Of a DNA stretch of 64,000 nucleotides, positions 19,958 through 29,100 are shown in pieces. Every line of letters begins with the position of its first letter. Within the stretch, counting starts at the first letter, position 1. Source of the stretch: Tritrichomonas musculus (Eukaryota > Parabasalia > Tritrichomonadida > Tritrichomonadidae); the NCBI GenBank assembly GCA_039105265.1, contig JAPFFF010000019.1, positions 2,942,284 to 3,006,283 on the forward strand, in the 5' to 3' direction. The notes under the pieces were generated by a model that made no database searches, was not told where the DNA came from, and saw only the letters and a list, made by a program, of their open reading frames with translations. A program made the position numbers and the translations under genes.

Positions 19958-20209
19958 TCAAACCTTGTCCAGTATGGATTTACCTATTTCACCAACCTTA
20001 CCAACCGTTCCCAATCCTCTATCAATAGTATCAATCAATCCACCTGCGCCAGGTATCAATCCTGCAATTGGTTTGACCCTATCAATGATTTGTCTACCAG
20101 CGTTGACAACTGATGGTAGTTTATCGACAACTCTCTGTGCGACATTCCTGAGTGTAGATCCCACTTTGCGGAATCCATTTTTGATCTTCTTGAAGATGCC
20201 AATTCCCAT
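19958..20209 (-). CDS. Small amphipathic, basic protein (83 aa)
   Basis: The start is set at MGIGIFKKIKNGFRKVG to match E1 and E6; the frame is open a little further upstream. Basic amphipathic helix, then a hinge LIPGAGGLIDTIDRG. It diverges from MCP, with a 46-base gap. Candidate membrane-active capsid peptide, by analogy only. Confidence 0.7.
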   Translation of the reverse strand: MGIGIFKKIKNGFRKVGSTLRNVAQRVVDKLPSVVNAGRQIIDRVKPIAGLIPGAGGLIDTIDRGLGTVGKVGEIGKSILDKV

Positions 20210-20255
20210 TTGATATATAAAAAAATGCGATTTCATGGTTTTTTGCGAGATTCAA

Positions 20256-22124
20256 ATGCGCTACAGGAACGAACGAGCTCACAATTTGAAGTACGAGGCC
20301 GGTAATGTTATGGAGACATTCCAGAGCATGCGGAACATCATCAATGTGAATGATGGTACCAGGAGCTTCTCATTCAGAACCGTCGATTGCCATGACCAGC
20401 CAGCCCCATTTCACCAAGGCCAGTACTCGCAGATCTCATTAACACACCCCGACCACTTCATTAGCGATGTCGATAAAGGCTTCCTCACATTCCACATCAG
20501 ACTTGATTTGCAATTGAACACCGATACTGCCAAATTGCGATTGATTGAAGATCCCGATAACCTCTACAAACTATTCGTGGGATACAAGTCCTCGAACCAA
20601 TTGTTTGACAGGCTAGAGATCCTCCATAACAATGTCAATGTCGGATACCAGCAAAATGAGTGCATTCGCGAGGGCTTCCTATACTCGGTTTTGAAACCAG
20701 AGACTGAGAAGAAGCGCCGCCGATTCGTTCACAGCTTATGGGAAAATGTCTCGAACTATAGTCAAACACATGCTGGTGTATATGTCAATCTCAATGACTT
20801 CAAGGACAATGGCAAGACCACTGCTGAATTCGATTTGAATGTCCCATTTGATGACTTGCTTGCATTGCAGGCATTCGACTTATTCCCGAATGGGATCATT
20901 GGTGATTTAGCTATTAGATTCCAAGTCAGTCCAGCTGGTCTAGTATGGGCAGTCATTGATCCATATACGGTTGCTGAAGCTAAGGCATTCCTGGAAGATG
21001 ATGATCACATTACGATGAAGCAATTGGAGCAGTTACGTGAAATCAAGGCCCGTGGTAAACTCAAGAGGCAATTCACTCAAATCGGTAATGAGGCCCTTAT
21101 ACCAGGGGTATTCGATAATACCATCACATTCAAGTACAATATCTGCGCCGAACATGGAATTCCAGTTAATGACACACCGATTGAGATCACATTCGGATTT
21201 ACAGATGCTGAATATGAGAAATTCGGTATTAAGAAGACTATGGATCTGAAGGAGATCGCACGCCATAACCCAGACTATACAGGCACTATTGAAAGCAATA
21301 TGGCAATTCAAATCGTTGAAGAACATAATGCGATCAAATACGAATCACAACCAGCAACACTCACCGTTAACCAAATGACCATCACTCTCTGCAAGTCCAA
21401 TATGCAAGGATATGGCGTTTGTGAATCCACTCGTGCAAGCATTGAATCCATCTTACGTGAGGGCCTAGTAATCCCATCTCAAAAGGTCGATTACCATGCA
21501 TTCCCAATTGCAGCCGCCGCAAATGGTATCAAGTCCACATTGAATATCCCATTGATCAATGTCACAAGCATGTCATTACTGTTCCCCAAGCATCACAATG
21601 ATTTGACTGTATTTGAGAATCCCGTTTACCAAAACTGCTATTTGAATATTGGTGGTAAGAACTTCCCAGATGAGAATGTCAGTACCATTGGTGCCAGATT
21701 CTTCGAAAGCCAATTAACAGCTGGAGATCTCGATGGTATCACACTCCAATGTACAAAGGAGTTCGAGGATAGCTTCACAATGCCCAAGAACGATGGCGAT
21801 GGAAATAGGTATAAGAACACACTGAGTGATGCCACATCATTTGTATTCAATGTCCAAACAGAACGTGCATCTGCTGGATACTGTTATGATGGCTTAGATG
21901 GTGGCAAAGGCAATATCCAAATACAAGTCAATGGTCAACCCATATTCACTGGCAGTAATGACACGTATTACAATATTATCGAACCAAGTGGAGCTGTTGT
22001 TAGACCACCACCTGTACAACTCTGTTTATGCAGAGACACCTACTTCAAGCTCTCACTCGATGGCCTTGAGTATATCGATGATGAATCACCAGCTGGCTCA
22101 CAAGTTGATCCAGAAATGGCATGA
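20256..22124 (+). CDS. MCP: Major capsid protein, double jelly-roll type (622 aa)
   Basis: The start MRYRNERAHNL is supported by the upstream TTTTTTGCGAGATTCAAATG and by the N-termini of other copies. The conserved first half (NVNDGTRSFSFRTVDCHDQP, QGQYSQISLTHPDHF, NVPFDDLLALQAFDLFPNGI) and second half (TVNQMTI, QKVDYHAFPIA, NIGGKNFPDENVSTIGARF) are intact. The variable domain near residues 285-375 is the shortest of the four and lacks the Pro-rich linker. It is transcribed away from INT, opposite to E1 and E6. Followed by G with a 42-base gap. Confidence 0.85.
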   Translation: MRYRNERAHNLKYEAGNVMETFQSMRNIINVNDGTRSFSFRTVDCHDQPAPFHQGQYSQISLTHPDHFISDVDKGFLTFHIRLDLQLNTDTAKLRLIEDPDNLYKLFVGYKSSNQLFDRLEILHNNVNVGYQQNECIREGFLYSVLKPETEKKRRRFVHSLWENVSNYSQTHAGVYVNLNDFKDNGKTTAEFDLNVPFDDLLALQAFDLFPNGIIGDLAIRFQVSPAGLVWAVIDPYTVAEAKAFLEDDDHITMKQLEQLREIKARGKLKRQFTQIGNEALIPGVFDNTITFKYNICAEHGIPVNDTPIEITFGFTDAEYEKFGIKKTMDLKEIARHNPDYTGTIESNMAIQIVEEHNAIKYESQPATLTVNQMTITLCKSNMQGYGVCESTRASIESILREGLVIPSQKVDYHAFPIAAAANGIKSTLNIPLINVTSMSLLFPKHHNDLTVFENPVYQNCYLNIGGKNFPDENVSTIGARFFESQLTAGDLDGITLQCTKEFEDSFTMPKNDGDGNRYKNTLSDATSFVFNVQTERASAGYCYDGLDGGKGNIQIQVNGQPIFTGSNDTYYNIIEPSGAVVRPPPVQLCLCRDTYFKLSLDGLEYIDDESPAGSQVDPEMA

Positions 22125-22146
22125 GAAATACGGCATTAGGGGTAAA

Positions 22147-22166
22147 AATATTTTTGCACTTTGGAA
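22147..22166 (+). promoter_or_regulatory. Upstream T-run motif of gene G
   Basis: AATATTTTTGCACTTTGGAA immediately precedes the ATG. The E4 copy is the same, and the E6 copy reads TTTTTTTGCACTGAAATG, so the motif is kept across lineages where surrounding DNA is not. Confidence 0.5.
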
Positions 22167-22787
22167 ATGACTCTCCATAAGGCTAGAATCCTATCAAGTG
22201 AGAATGATGCGAGTGTTAAGCAGGAGCAGAATGTGAATATTAAGATCGCCGCGAATAGACCTCCACCAGTTCAACCGGTATCATACCCTCAAGTCCCACA
22301 GATGCAACCCCAAATGGGATATACGCAAAATGGCACACAGGATGCAAATTTTACTACAGCCTCGACAACTGGTGCATATCCATCAGTTGCTCCAATAAAC
22401 AGTCCACCCCAAGGAACTATGTTCCCTGAGTCTCCGACAATAGATCGATCATTAGACCCCGACACTGACGACTTGGGTACCAAAAATAAATTCCTCGAGA
22501 TATTGCTGAGCATCTATGAGACCAATCCACTGAGGATGAACAACTACCTAGTGTGTCATAGCAACACGCTGATGGAGCTCATTAAGATACTCACTAAGGC
22601 TGATAGGGTTGAGCTGGTCATCAATGAGGACAGTGGGTGCACTGGTTGTGTTTCGAACTCGAAGTACATGAAAATCGACAAGATACTGGTGTCCAAAAAC
22701 GGGGTATCCAATGAGTTGAAATACGGATATAACCATGTATGGACCGAGCTCATAAGGCACTCGATATCACTCAAAATCTGTATTTAA
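22167..22787 (+). CDS. Protein G (206 aa)
   Basis: Unrecognised. A short conserved N-terminus (KARILSSENDASVKQEQ) is followed by a Pro/Gln/Thr-rich linker (about residues 30-105) that varies between copies, then a conserved C-terminal domain: KNKFLEILLSIYE, NNYLVCHSNTLMELIKILT, a Cys-rich SGCTGCVS turn and YNHVWTELIRHSISLKICI. All three copies precede the mini membrane gene and ATPase, so a packaging or virion role is plausible. The start was chosen from the MTLHKARIL methionine, not the earlier non-ATG codon. Confidence 0.7.
   Translation: MTLHKARILSSENDASVKQEQNVNIKIAANRPPPVQPVSYPQVPQMQPQMGYTQNGTQDANFTTASTTGAYPSVAPINSPPQGTMFPESPTIDRSLDPDTDDLGTKNKFLEILLSIYETNPLRMNNYLVCHSNTLMELIKILTKADRVELVINEDSGCTGCVSNSKYMKIDKILVSKNGVSNELKYGYNHVWTELIRHSISLKICI
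22413..22425. repeat. Short hairpin in gene G, absent from E4 copy
   Basis: GGAAC-TAT-GTTCC, a perfect 5-base stem with 3-base loop, within a stretch (PPQGTMFPESPT) that the E4 copy lacks. The reading frame stays open. Confidence 0.65.
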
Positions 22788-22797
22788 ATTCGCATAA

Positions 22798-22947
22798 ATG
22801 GCCAGCGCTAGTGAAATCATCATGAATATACTATTGGGGTTGATATTGGTGACCAATGTAGTTGAACTGCTATTACTGGTATCGCTTACAGCTGAAGATG
22901 AGCCACCTGAGCTGACCGATGAGCTGAGGCGCACATTGTATGCGTAA
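22798..22947 (+). CDS. Mini membrane protein (49 aa)
   Basis: MASASEIIMNILLGLILVTN, then VVELLLLVSLTAEDEPPELT and DELRRTLYA. One hydrophobic helix (about residues 8-31) and a conserved acidic-Pro tail, DEPPELT.ELR..LY. E4 has the same 49 residues but for the start, and E6 has a 43-residue homologue ending DEPPELSEEMRQKLYC. This conservation over divergent DNA shows it is translated. It lies 10 bases after G and 19 before ATPase. Perhaps an envelope or membrane-associated virion protein; role unknown. Confidence 0.7.
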   Translation: MASASEIIMNILLGLILVTNVVELLLLVSLTAEDEPPELTDELRRTLYA

Positions 22948-22966
22948 GAGCTTTATTTTTGACTAA

Positions 22967-23956
22967 ATGCTGTATTACAAGCGCCTACGACCAACCCTTT
23001 TCGACTATACATCTATTGAATTATCAGACAGTTCCAGTAGTGATCCAATTGATCTTGATACATTCGATAGGTACCGGAAGCAGCAACCGGTATCCAAGAG
23101 GTTTGATGTGGATGAGGCTATGAGTGAGGCCTATTCCAAGAATAGGGATAAAATCACCAATGCATCTATAAGGCCAATCGCTAATGGGATCTATGCGTGG
23201 TACAATACTTTGAACATACTGGTGGCATCACAAGGCAAAGGCAAGAGCCATACAGTAATTCGCGATATCATTCAAATGGGTAGACTCAGTAATGGGAGGT
23301 TTGGGGGAGCACCTGAGGATTCACAGAATCCGTTCACTGGCACTCATAAGCCCATTGGGCTCTTCCATATGATCGTGTATGTGAGTAAGAACGGTATTAT
23401 AAATGATTCCACATTTGAATCTCAACGCGAGCTCATCAACTTGCCCATTGTGGTCGTCGCTGATAGTAATGCTGAACGGTATTTGAAGGAGCTCGACCTA
23501 TGGAAGGAGTTGTATAACAAATATAGCTCGGTTGGGAAGACATCTATAGACGAGTCCAAGCTGCAGCAGATGTTTGAGTTCCTCCATATCAGCAAACTCG
23601 GGAAACCCAATGTACCACTCAACACCATAATCCTGTGCGAGGACTTCATTAAGAGCAAGCTGTTGAAGTCAGCATACTTCACAAACTATATCACCCAGTT
23701 GCGTCATAAGAACTCAATCGTGTACATCAATATCCAGTTCTTCAAGGGGGTGCCAACCGATTACAAAAATAACTGCACATCATTCTTCATATTCAATGGG
23801 TTCTCGCGGCAGAAACTCAATTACATATATCAGCAGGTGAGCATACCTTGTGAGTTCGAGGAGTTGTGGCAAAAATATCGGACCTTATCGGGCCATGATT
23901 TCATATTGGTGAACACGGTTGAACACGATATGCAGGTCATATATAGCAAGGCTTAA
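22967..23956 (+). CDS. ATP: Genome-packaging ATPase, FtsK/HerA type (329 aa)
   Basis: Pumps DNA into the capsid in related viruses. Walker A is SQGKGKS with K93 and S94 by my count; the Walker B segment is NTIILCEDF with E225-D226. The segment TNYITQLRHKNSIVYINIQF, then NNCTSFFIFNGFSRQKL, fits the family's sensor region. Between the Walker motifs this copy carries about 24 extra residues (near GRFGGAPEDSQNP) compared with E4, holding two hairpins. T-run start motif CTTTATTTTTGACTAAATG. Ends overlap H by 4 bases on the other strand. Confidence 0.85.
   Translation: MLYYKRLRPTLFDYTSIELSDSSSSDPIDLDTFDRYRKQQPVSKRFDVDEAMSEAYSKNRDKITNASIRPIANGIYAWYNTLNILVASQGKGKSHTVIRDIIQMGRLSNGRFGGAPEDSQNPFTGTHKPIGLFHMIVYVSKNGIINDSTFESQRELINLPIVVVADSNAERYLKELDLWKELYNKYSSVGKTSIDESKLQQMFEFLHISKLGKPNVPLNTIILCEDFIKSKLLKSAYFTNYITQLRHKNSIVYINIQFFKGVPTDYKNNCTSFFIFNGFSRQKLNYIYQQVSIPCEFEELWQKYRTLSGHDFILVNTVEHDMQVIYSKA
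23317..23361. repeat. Two hairpins in a copy-specific ATPase insert
   Basis: GGATTC-ACA-GAATCC (23317-23331) and AGCCC-ATT-GGGCT (23349-23361), both perfect with 3-base loops, in coding sequence absent from the E4 ATPase. Confidence 0.7.
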
Positions 23957-24432
23957 ACCATATCTGGGTCATCATCCAATACCAAATCCTGATGCTTGCC
24001 GATGAATATATCCGGTTCTGCAATATTGTATTTTTCACGTAATCTGGCGATGAGATCCTTGGTGTTTATATTGGTTCGCTCAATCGAGTGGTTGTAGTAG
24101 GGGCATCCCTTGTATTCGCGCTTCTCGGTATTCCCATTCACGAAGAACTCACGCATGTTGGCACTCAATTTGCGTCTACTATTGGATGATAGCTTGACAA
24201 ATTCGAGGTCCATCTCCTTGAGCTTATTAGGGTAGAACCTAATGGTTTCAGAACCATTCTGGAGTGATACATATAGGACCCTCGCGAGGTACAATGAGTT
24301 CTTCAAGTTGAATGGGAACTTGTCACACAATATCGCGAAATTGCATTTGGCAAATCCATCAGGCTTTGGCAATAGGGCTACTAGTGTGTTGATGTACTCG
24401 TAGACATTGAGGTGGCTTGGAGTGGCTTCCAT
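23953..24432 (-). CDS. Protein H (159 aa)
   Basis: Unrecognised but conserved in E2, E4 and E6. Start set at MEATPSHLNVYEYINTLVAL. Conserved points: CNFAILCDKFP, VLYVSLQ, ETIRFYPNK, SRRKL, EFFVNGNTEK, YYNHSIER.N and a C-terminal REKYNIAEPDIFIGKHQDLVL. The N-terminal region has an alternating helical look. The gene is always convergent with ATPase near the right end of the element. No nuclease or protease motif stands out. Confidence 0.7.
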   Translation of the reverse strand: MEATPSHLNVYEYINTLVALLPKPDGFAKCNFAILCDKFPFNLKNSLYLARVLYVSLQNGSETIRFYPNKLKEMDLEFVKLSSNSRRKLSANMREFFVNGNTEKREYKGCPYYNHSIERTNINTKDLIARLREKYNIAEPDIFIGKHQDLVLDDDPDMV

Positions 24433-24516
24433 TTGGAATGCGATAAAAAAAATCAATATTCAAATATCAAAATACGGGTTTTCCCAAAATCATCTGGGGT
24501 CCAAAAATAGATCATC

Positions 24517-25794
24517 TCAGGCCTTAGCGTAGTACACGACTTTAACACGCTTCTCCCATGCAATGGTCTTAACCAGTTTGCTAGACTTGGAGAGTATCAT
24601 ACCTAATCCACGAGGGGTTATATTGGTGTTGAAGTACTGGTTATATTTTGGGGTTAGTTCGACTATAGATATTCGATCATTTGGGAGTCCATTAATGAAC
24701 TCGTCCAAGGTCTTCTCCTGAGCAATCCCATGTGCTTTAGCTGCAATGGGTGCAGGTTGGGGGTCGACGTTTGATACATCAGCTATCCCGATCTGCGGGG
24801 GGCTATGATGGGATTCTTCAGCATTGTCTTGGGGGTCTTCAACAATGGGTGCAGGTTGGGGTTTCTCAGCTATATCACTCTTTGGGGGACTATGATTGGA
24901 TTCCCGAATGTGGATATTATTCAATAACTCGTTTTCACATATTTTGCCAATGCAATCCTTGATCTCCCCATCGATGATTTTGGATACATCGTGTATGATA
25001 AAGTCATTGAGGTTCTTCATGAGAACTCGTGAATAGCTCTTAACGAGTTTGCTATTTGACATATCAGTTGGGGGGTATAGGTTAAGGTTATTATCGATCG
25101 CATTGTAGATTGTACCGAGGTATAGCATTTGACAAGCATTGCTGATAGCATCATACAATTTCATGAGGGAATCATATCTGTGTTTATCACTTGCGAAGTA
25201 CTCATTTGGTCCAACTCCTGCGAGTAGCTTGGTGAAGCTGGATATCAATCGTTGGGATAATGAATTGAATATATTGATGACCTTGGTAGATGTCTTATCA
25301 TGGTATACGGATTTAATGGTACTCTCATATGATTTGTCCTTGGGACATAATGATATGACCTTATTGACGAACAATTCGAACATGCCAGTGAGCAAATCCT
25401 GGTTGAACATATTGATATCCTTTGTGATGTTCTCAATAGCGTAATCAACGGGGTGCGTATAACTGTGAATCAACTCATTGCGTTTCTTACTGAAATCATC
25501 TTGAAACTTGATGAGACGTTCGCGATCTCGGTTGATATATGATAACATCTTCAGATCCAGTGCTCGCTCGGGAGATTCAATGTCTGTATAACCAGCGATT
25601 TTGGTATCCAGTTCGCGAATCCACTCATCGTACTCATCAAGCGAGAGCTCCTTATAGAAATAGCACTTGATAGCTGACTCGCGATCATGTTGACGTTGGG
25701 ATATTTTCAATAATCGGTTCATGCGAATCTCCAATTCCTTGCAGAAAGGGGCTTCATATGAGACGATTTGGTTGTCAGTTGGGACGACGCTCAT
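24517..25794 (-). CDS. Protein J, helical with C-terminal winged-helix-like end (425 aa)
   Basis: Seen only in E2. The start MSVVPTDNQIVSYEAPF is preceded by TTTTTTCGCATTCCAAATG, nearly the same leader as H, which suggests shared regulation. About 300 residues are helical and charged; a Pro-rich linker with two similar units (ESNHSPPKSDIAEKPQPAPI and ESHHSPPQIGIADV) follows; the last 65 residues (DEFINGLPNDRISIVELTPK to KVVYYAKA) resemble a winged-helix DNA-binding fold. Possibly a replication or transcription factor; unproven. The E4 right end has non-coding sequence here instead. Confidence 0.6.
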   Translation of the reverse strand: MSVVPTDNQIVSYEAPFCKELEIRMNRLLKISQRQHDRESAIKCYFYKELSLDEYDEWIRELDTKIAGYTDIESPERALDLKMLSYINRDRERLIKFQDDFSKKRNELIHSYTHPVDYAIENITKDINMFNQDLLTGMFELFVNKVISLCPKDKSYESTIKSVYHDKTSTKVINIFNSLSQRLISSFTKLLAGVGPNEYFASDKHRYDSLMKLYDAISNACQMLYLGTIYNAIDNNLNLYPPTDMSNSKLVKSYSRVLMKNLNDFIIHDVSKIIDGEIKDCIGKICENELLNNIHIRESNHSPPKSDIAEKPQPAPIVEDPQDNAEESHHSPPQIGIADVSNVDPQPAPIAAKAHGIAQEKTLDEFINGLPNDRISIVELTPKYNQYFNTNITPRGLGMILSKSSKLVKTIAWEKRVKVVYYAKA

Positions 25795-25878
25795 TTGGAA
25801 TGCGAAAAAATTTAAAAATAGCAAATCCCATAAATTGAATTTTGGGACCCCCTCTGAAAATCCTTTGGCCGAAAATTC

Positions 25879-25920
<42 letters not shown>
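25879..25920. repeat. (TAG)14 microsatellite
   Basis: Fourteen exact TAG units. The unit matches the AGT triplet with which Polinton ends begin, but lies 207 bases inside the E2 terminus. Confidence 0.9.
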
Positions 25921-25930
25921 GTGATCACTG

Positions 25931-26075
25931 TGGCCTTCAGTTATGGGTCATTAATGGCTGTCATGAGTGAACATCTATATCACCCATGATACTGGCCATT
26001 TATTCCTAGTCATGAGCATCATTTGGGGTCATTTCAAAAATAGTCAGGTGGCCTTCAGATATGGGTCAGGAATGG
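25931..26075. repeat. Direct repeat pair near E2 right end
   Basis: A 27-base unit, TGGCCTTCAG-TTATGGGTCA-TTAATGG at 25931-25957, recurs at 26049-26075 with three differences. The order is direct, not inverted, so this is not a small inverted-repeat element. Confidence 0.7.
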
Positions 26076-26127
26076 GGGGCATTTAGGTAATTCTATCTGG
26101 TCCCGATCCCGCACACTCCTCACTACT

Positions 26128-29100
26128 GACGTTTTTGCATAAAAGTGCTAACAAATTCATTAAATCCTGTATGAGCTTCATATTGTGAAACAGATTTAAC
26201 ATCATCAATAATCAATCCGTGGTCTAACAGAAACCAGAGATAATAATTTGAGAAAATCATGTATTCATCATGGGTATCAAGAAGCATTGTAAGCTTGCGT
26301 TCTTCCATATCTGTAGAAGTTAATTTATTTGTTTTCATGTAATTGTACATATAAGTGCCAATTGTTGATTCATCATTTTTGATATTGATATTGCGAAACA
26401 CAGGAGGTAAATTGATAAAATAGTTTATTTTTGAGGTGGGACATTTTAGTTTAACTTCAGCGTAGAACAAATATGATGGTTTATTTGAGAATCTTGATGA
26501 GTTTGTTATGATATCGAGGCATCTCTTTTTTGAAGCTTTATCTTTAACATCAATTCGTCTAATAAATGCTCCAGGCATATACATTATACCTCCATGATAC
26601 TTATTAAATTCATGTTTACAAGATGAGAATGATGATGGATACAAAGAATTAAAATCGATACCGACGATATGAGATTGAACATTAGAAGTATCATATGACA
26701 AAACTCCTTTATTGTCAATATAGCGAAATTTATTAATATGAGTCTCATCTTTAATGTTTACTCGATGCATTACATTAGAGAGTCCTCCTGTGATAGCATT
26801 TCTTATTGAATAATATTCACGTTCATCGTTGATGAGTGTTGGTAAATGATGTAATTTACAATATTTTTTTAATTGGATTCGTATAGCTGTTATTTTAGGG
26901 TCATCACGTTTACGAAGTTTATTACATTCAGCACATGCTAATAAGCAGTTATCAATTTGGTGACCTTTATTATTGTCAATTCTATCTAATGTAGGCTTAT
27001 TTTGATAAGTAAAATGTTCATGACATAAATGGCATCTCCCTTTATTTGGATTGTCATACATTTTCATAAAAGCTTCAAAATCATTTTCTGATACACATTT
27101 TGTCAAATCTCGTTGTGGTTTTTTAGGGTTTAATCTATTGTATTTCTCATCTTGGTTATAATAACTATCACATTTATATCGCCACCATTTCTTACTTGGT
27201 TTGAATGTATTATATTTATTTGTAATCCCAATGTTGTTTCTTGGATTGCTGTCTTCGCCAGAGCCTCGCATCCACTCGTCAAAATCTTTATAAGCCAAAG
27301 CATATTTGATGCATGAAGCATTCTTTGATAATGAGAGATTTGAAAGTAAATCAACATTGTATTGAGCATTGAGTGCTATTAAATTATCAATAGGTTTAAT
27401 CATCATTTCAACATCATTATCATTGTATGCTAATAGGTAGTCCCATCGTGTTGCAAAACGTTTTGAATCTTCAAGATAAGCATCATATTCTTCTTTAGTG
27501 AGAGGATTCTTTTGATTGAGATAGCTATAAAAATCATCATATGAAAATGGTTCTGATTTTGATAATACTTCATTGTAGTTCTTGTCGTTGATTGCTTCGT
27601 AAGGAAACACACCTTTTATATCACAAGCTTTAGCTTGGGAATTGCTTTGCAATTCATTGATACCACCACAAACGCTCACGTTTGAGTCAACGATTACGTT
27701 GCCAAAATCTTCGCCAAATTGCTTTAATGTACCTCCTGCAACAAATGATTGAGCATCTATGAATCTCAATTTAGTTGGATGATTATCTGATGTGAGAATG
27801 AATTGTTTTAATGAAGATAGGGTGCCAATTATTGAATTTTGTTCGACTTTCCAGAAAGAATGATTAAAATATTGTTTAAATAAATTGCTGTCAAAACGTG
27901 ATGAGTTAAACCCTAATACAGTAATTACATTCATATTTATGTTAATAGAGGTATCTGGTAAGAATGAGTTATAATATGATATCTTATCTGCATAGACTTT
28001 CATTGATTGCTCGAACAACCATTTTATCCATTGTGGTATGAACTCTTGAGAGTCTCTTAATGAGAAATTCTTTGTTGTCAAGCCGTTTGATGATTTCACA
28101 CAAGATGAAACTGACAACGGAATTAACCTTGAATTTATTGTTGTTGAATCAGAGATTGATTTATTTATTGATTGCTCCATTGTTTCGAAATCATATGTTA
28201 TATAATATATTTCTGGTTTCCATTGAAGATTGTATGCTAAACAGTATTCATAAACAGGGTTATTCAATATATGAGGACAATAAGGTAAAGCTTCTTTAAC
28301 TGGTATGAAGTTCTTTTTAAATACACCATCACAGTGTTTAACATGAGAATCAAACCTGTTAAAATTCTTTGAACCATAATGAATATATGAATTACATTTA
28401 GGGCAAATATGTATTTGGGTAAGCTTTTCAGGATTCTTGATGTACATTATATGGATGATTTGATTTTGAGTGAAAAGTAATGCAGAATATGTTGTAAATG
28501 TTTTATCGAAAAACCACTGCTCTGATAAATCATAATATTGCTCAGAATCTGTCTTGTGAAACTCATATATGTTAACATTAATGTGATTCTTTTGTGCTAA
28601 ATCTTTCATTTGCTCCATTGAAACACCTTCGAATTCATTAAGTATTTTCTTACCTTCATTTGGAATCTTTGTGTTGTATATAATATTATGTTCTTTAAGA
28701 AGTAGTTTCTTAGCGATTTTAGTTCGTTCTTTAGTTTTATATTTTTTGGTATTTGCTAGTTCTTCATTTAAACATACAGCTAAGAATCTGAAGAAACATA
28801 GTTTATCATCTTCATTGTCAGCAATAATGAAATCATTTTTGATGAATTCGATTGGCAAATCCTTTATGCGACCAGTTATCTTTCTCATTCTTGAAACTGT
28901 AAAAGCTATTGAACCAACTAATGTAAGTTTTGTGCTTGATGATTCTGTTTCATAAGAGTGTAAAACAGATTCAATATAGAGTTTAACAATATCAAGGTCT
29001 TCAAGTTTACTGATAATGATAGGTATCATTGATTGATAGTTTTTCCAAATAATGTCTTTAGCTTTATAATCGTATTTCTCTTCTAATGATTCAAAATCAT

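Larger units (their letters stand above)
8347..26127 (+). mobile_element. Polinton element E2 (beta lineage)
   Basis: Carries PolB (interrupted at its left by the neighbouring element), fibre, A, B, penton-like, INT, C, D, F, amphipathic, MCP, G, mini membrane protein, ATPase, H and J. It ends in CACTCCTCACTACT at 26127, and the next base resumes a PolB gene of E3. Its own left end is not in the window. It looks broken, with about three or four breaks, while most genes are open. The close match to E4 suggests moderate age. Confidence 0.8.
25795..26127. other. Right-end non-coding region of E2
   Basis: No gene. It holds a (TAG)14 array, a 27-base direct repeat and the terminus CACTCCTCACTACT ending at 26127. 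The inner part (TAGGTAATTCTATCTGG) is like the E4 end (GTGGATTCTATCTGACC), marking both as one lineage. Confidence 0.65.

Noticed and set aside
19908-19961. Upstream extension of protein F in E2
   Set aside because: The shorter start has the common T-run motif right before it; the extension has no support from other copies.
25879-26127. A 249-base mini element bounded by AGT... and ...ACT
   Set aside because: Its internal arms are direct repeats rather than inverted, and the right side is simply the E2 terminus.
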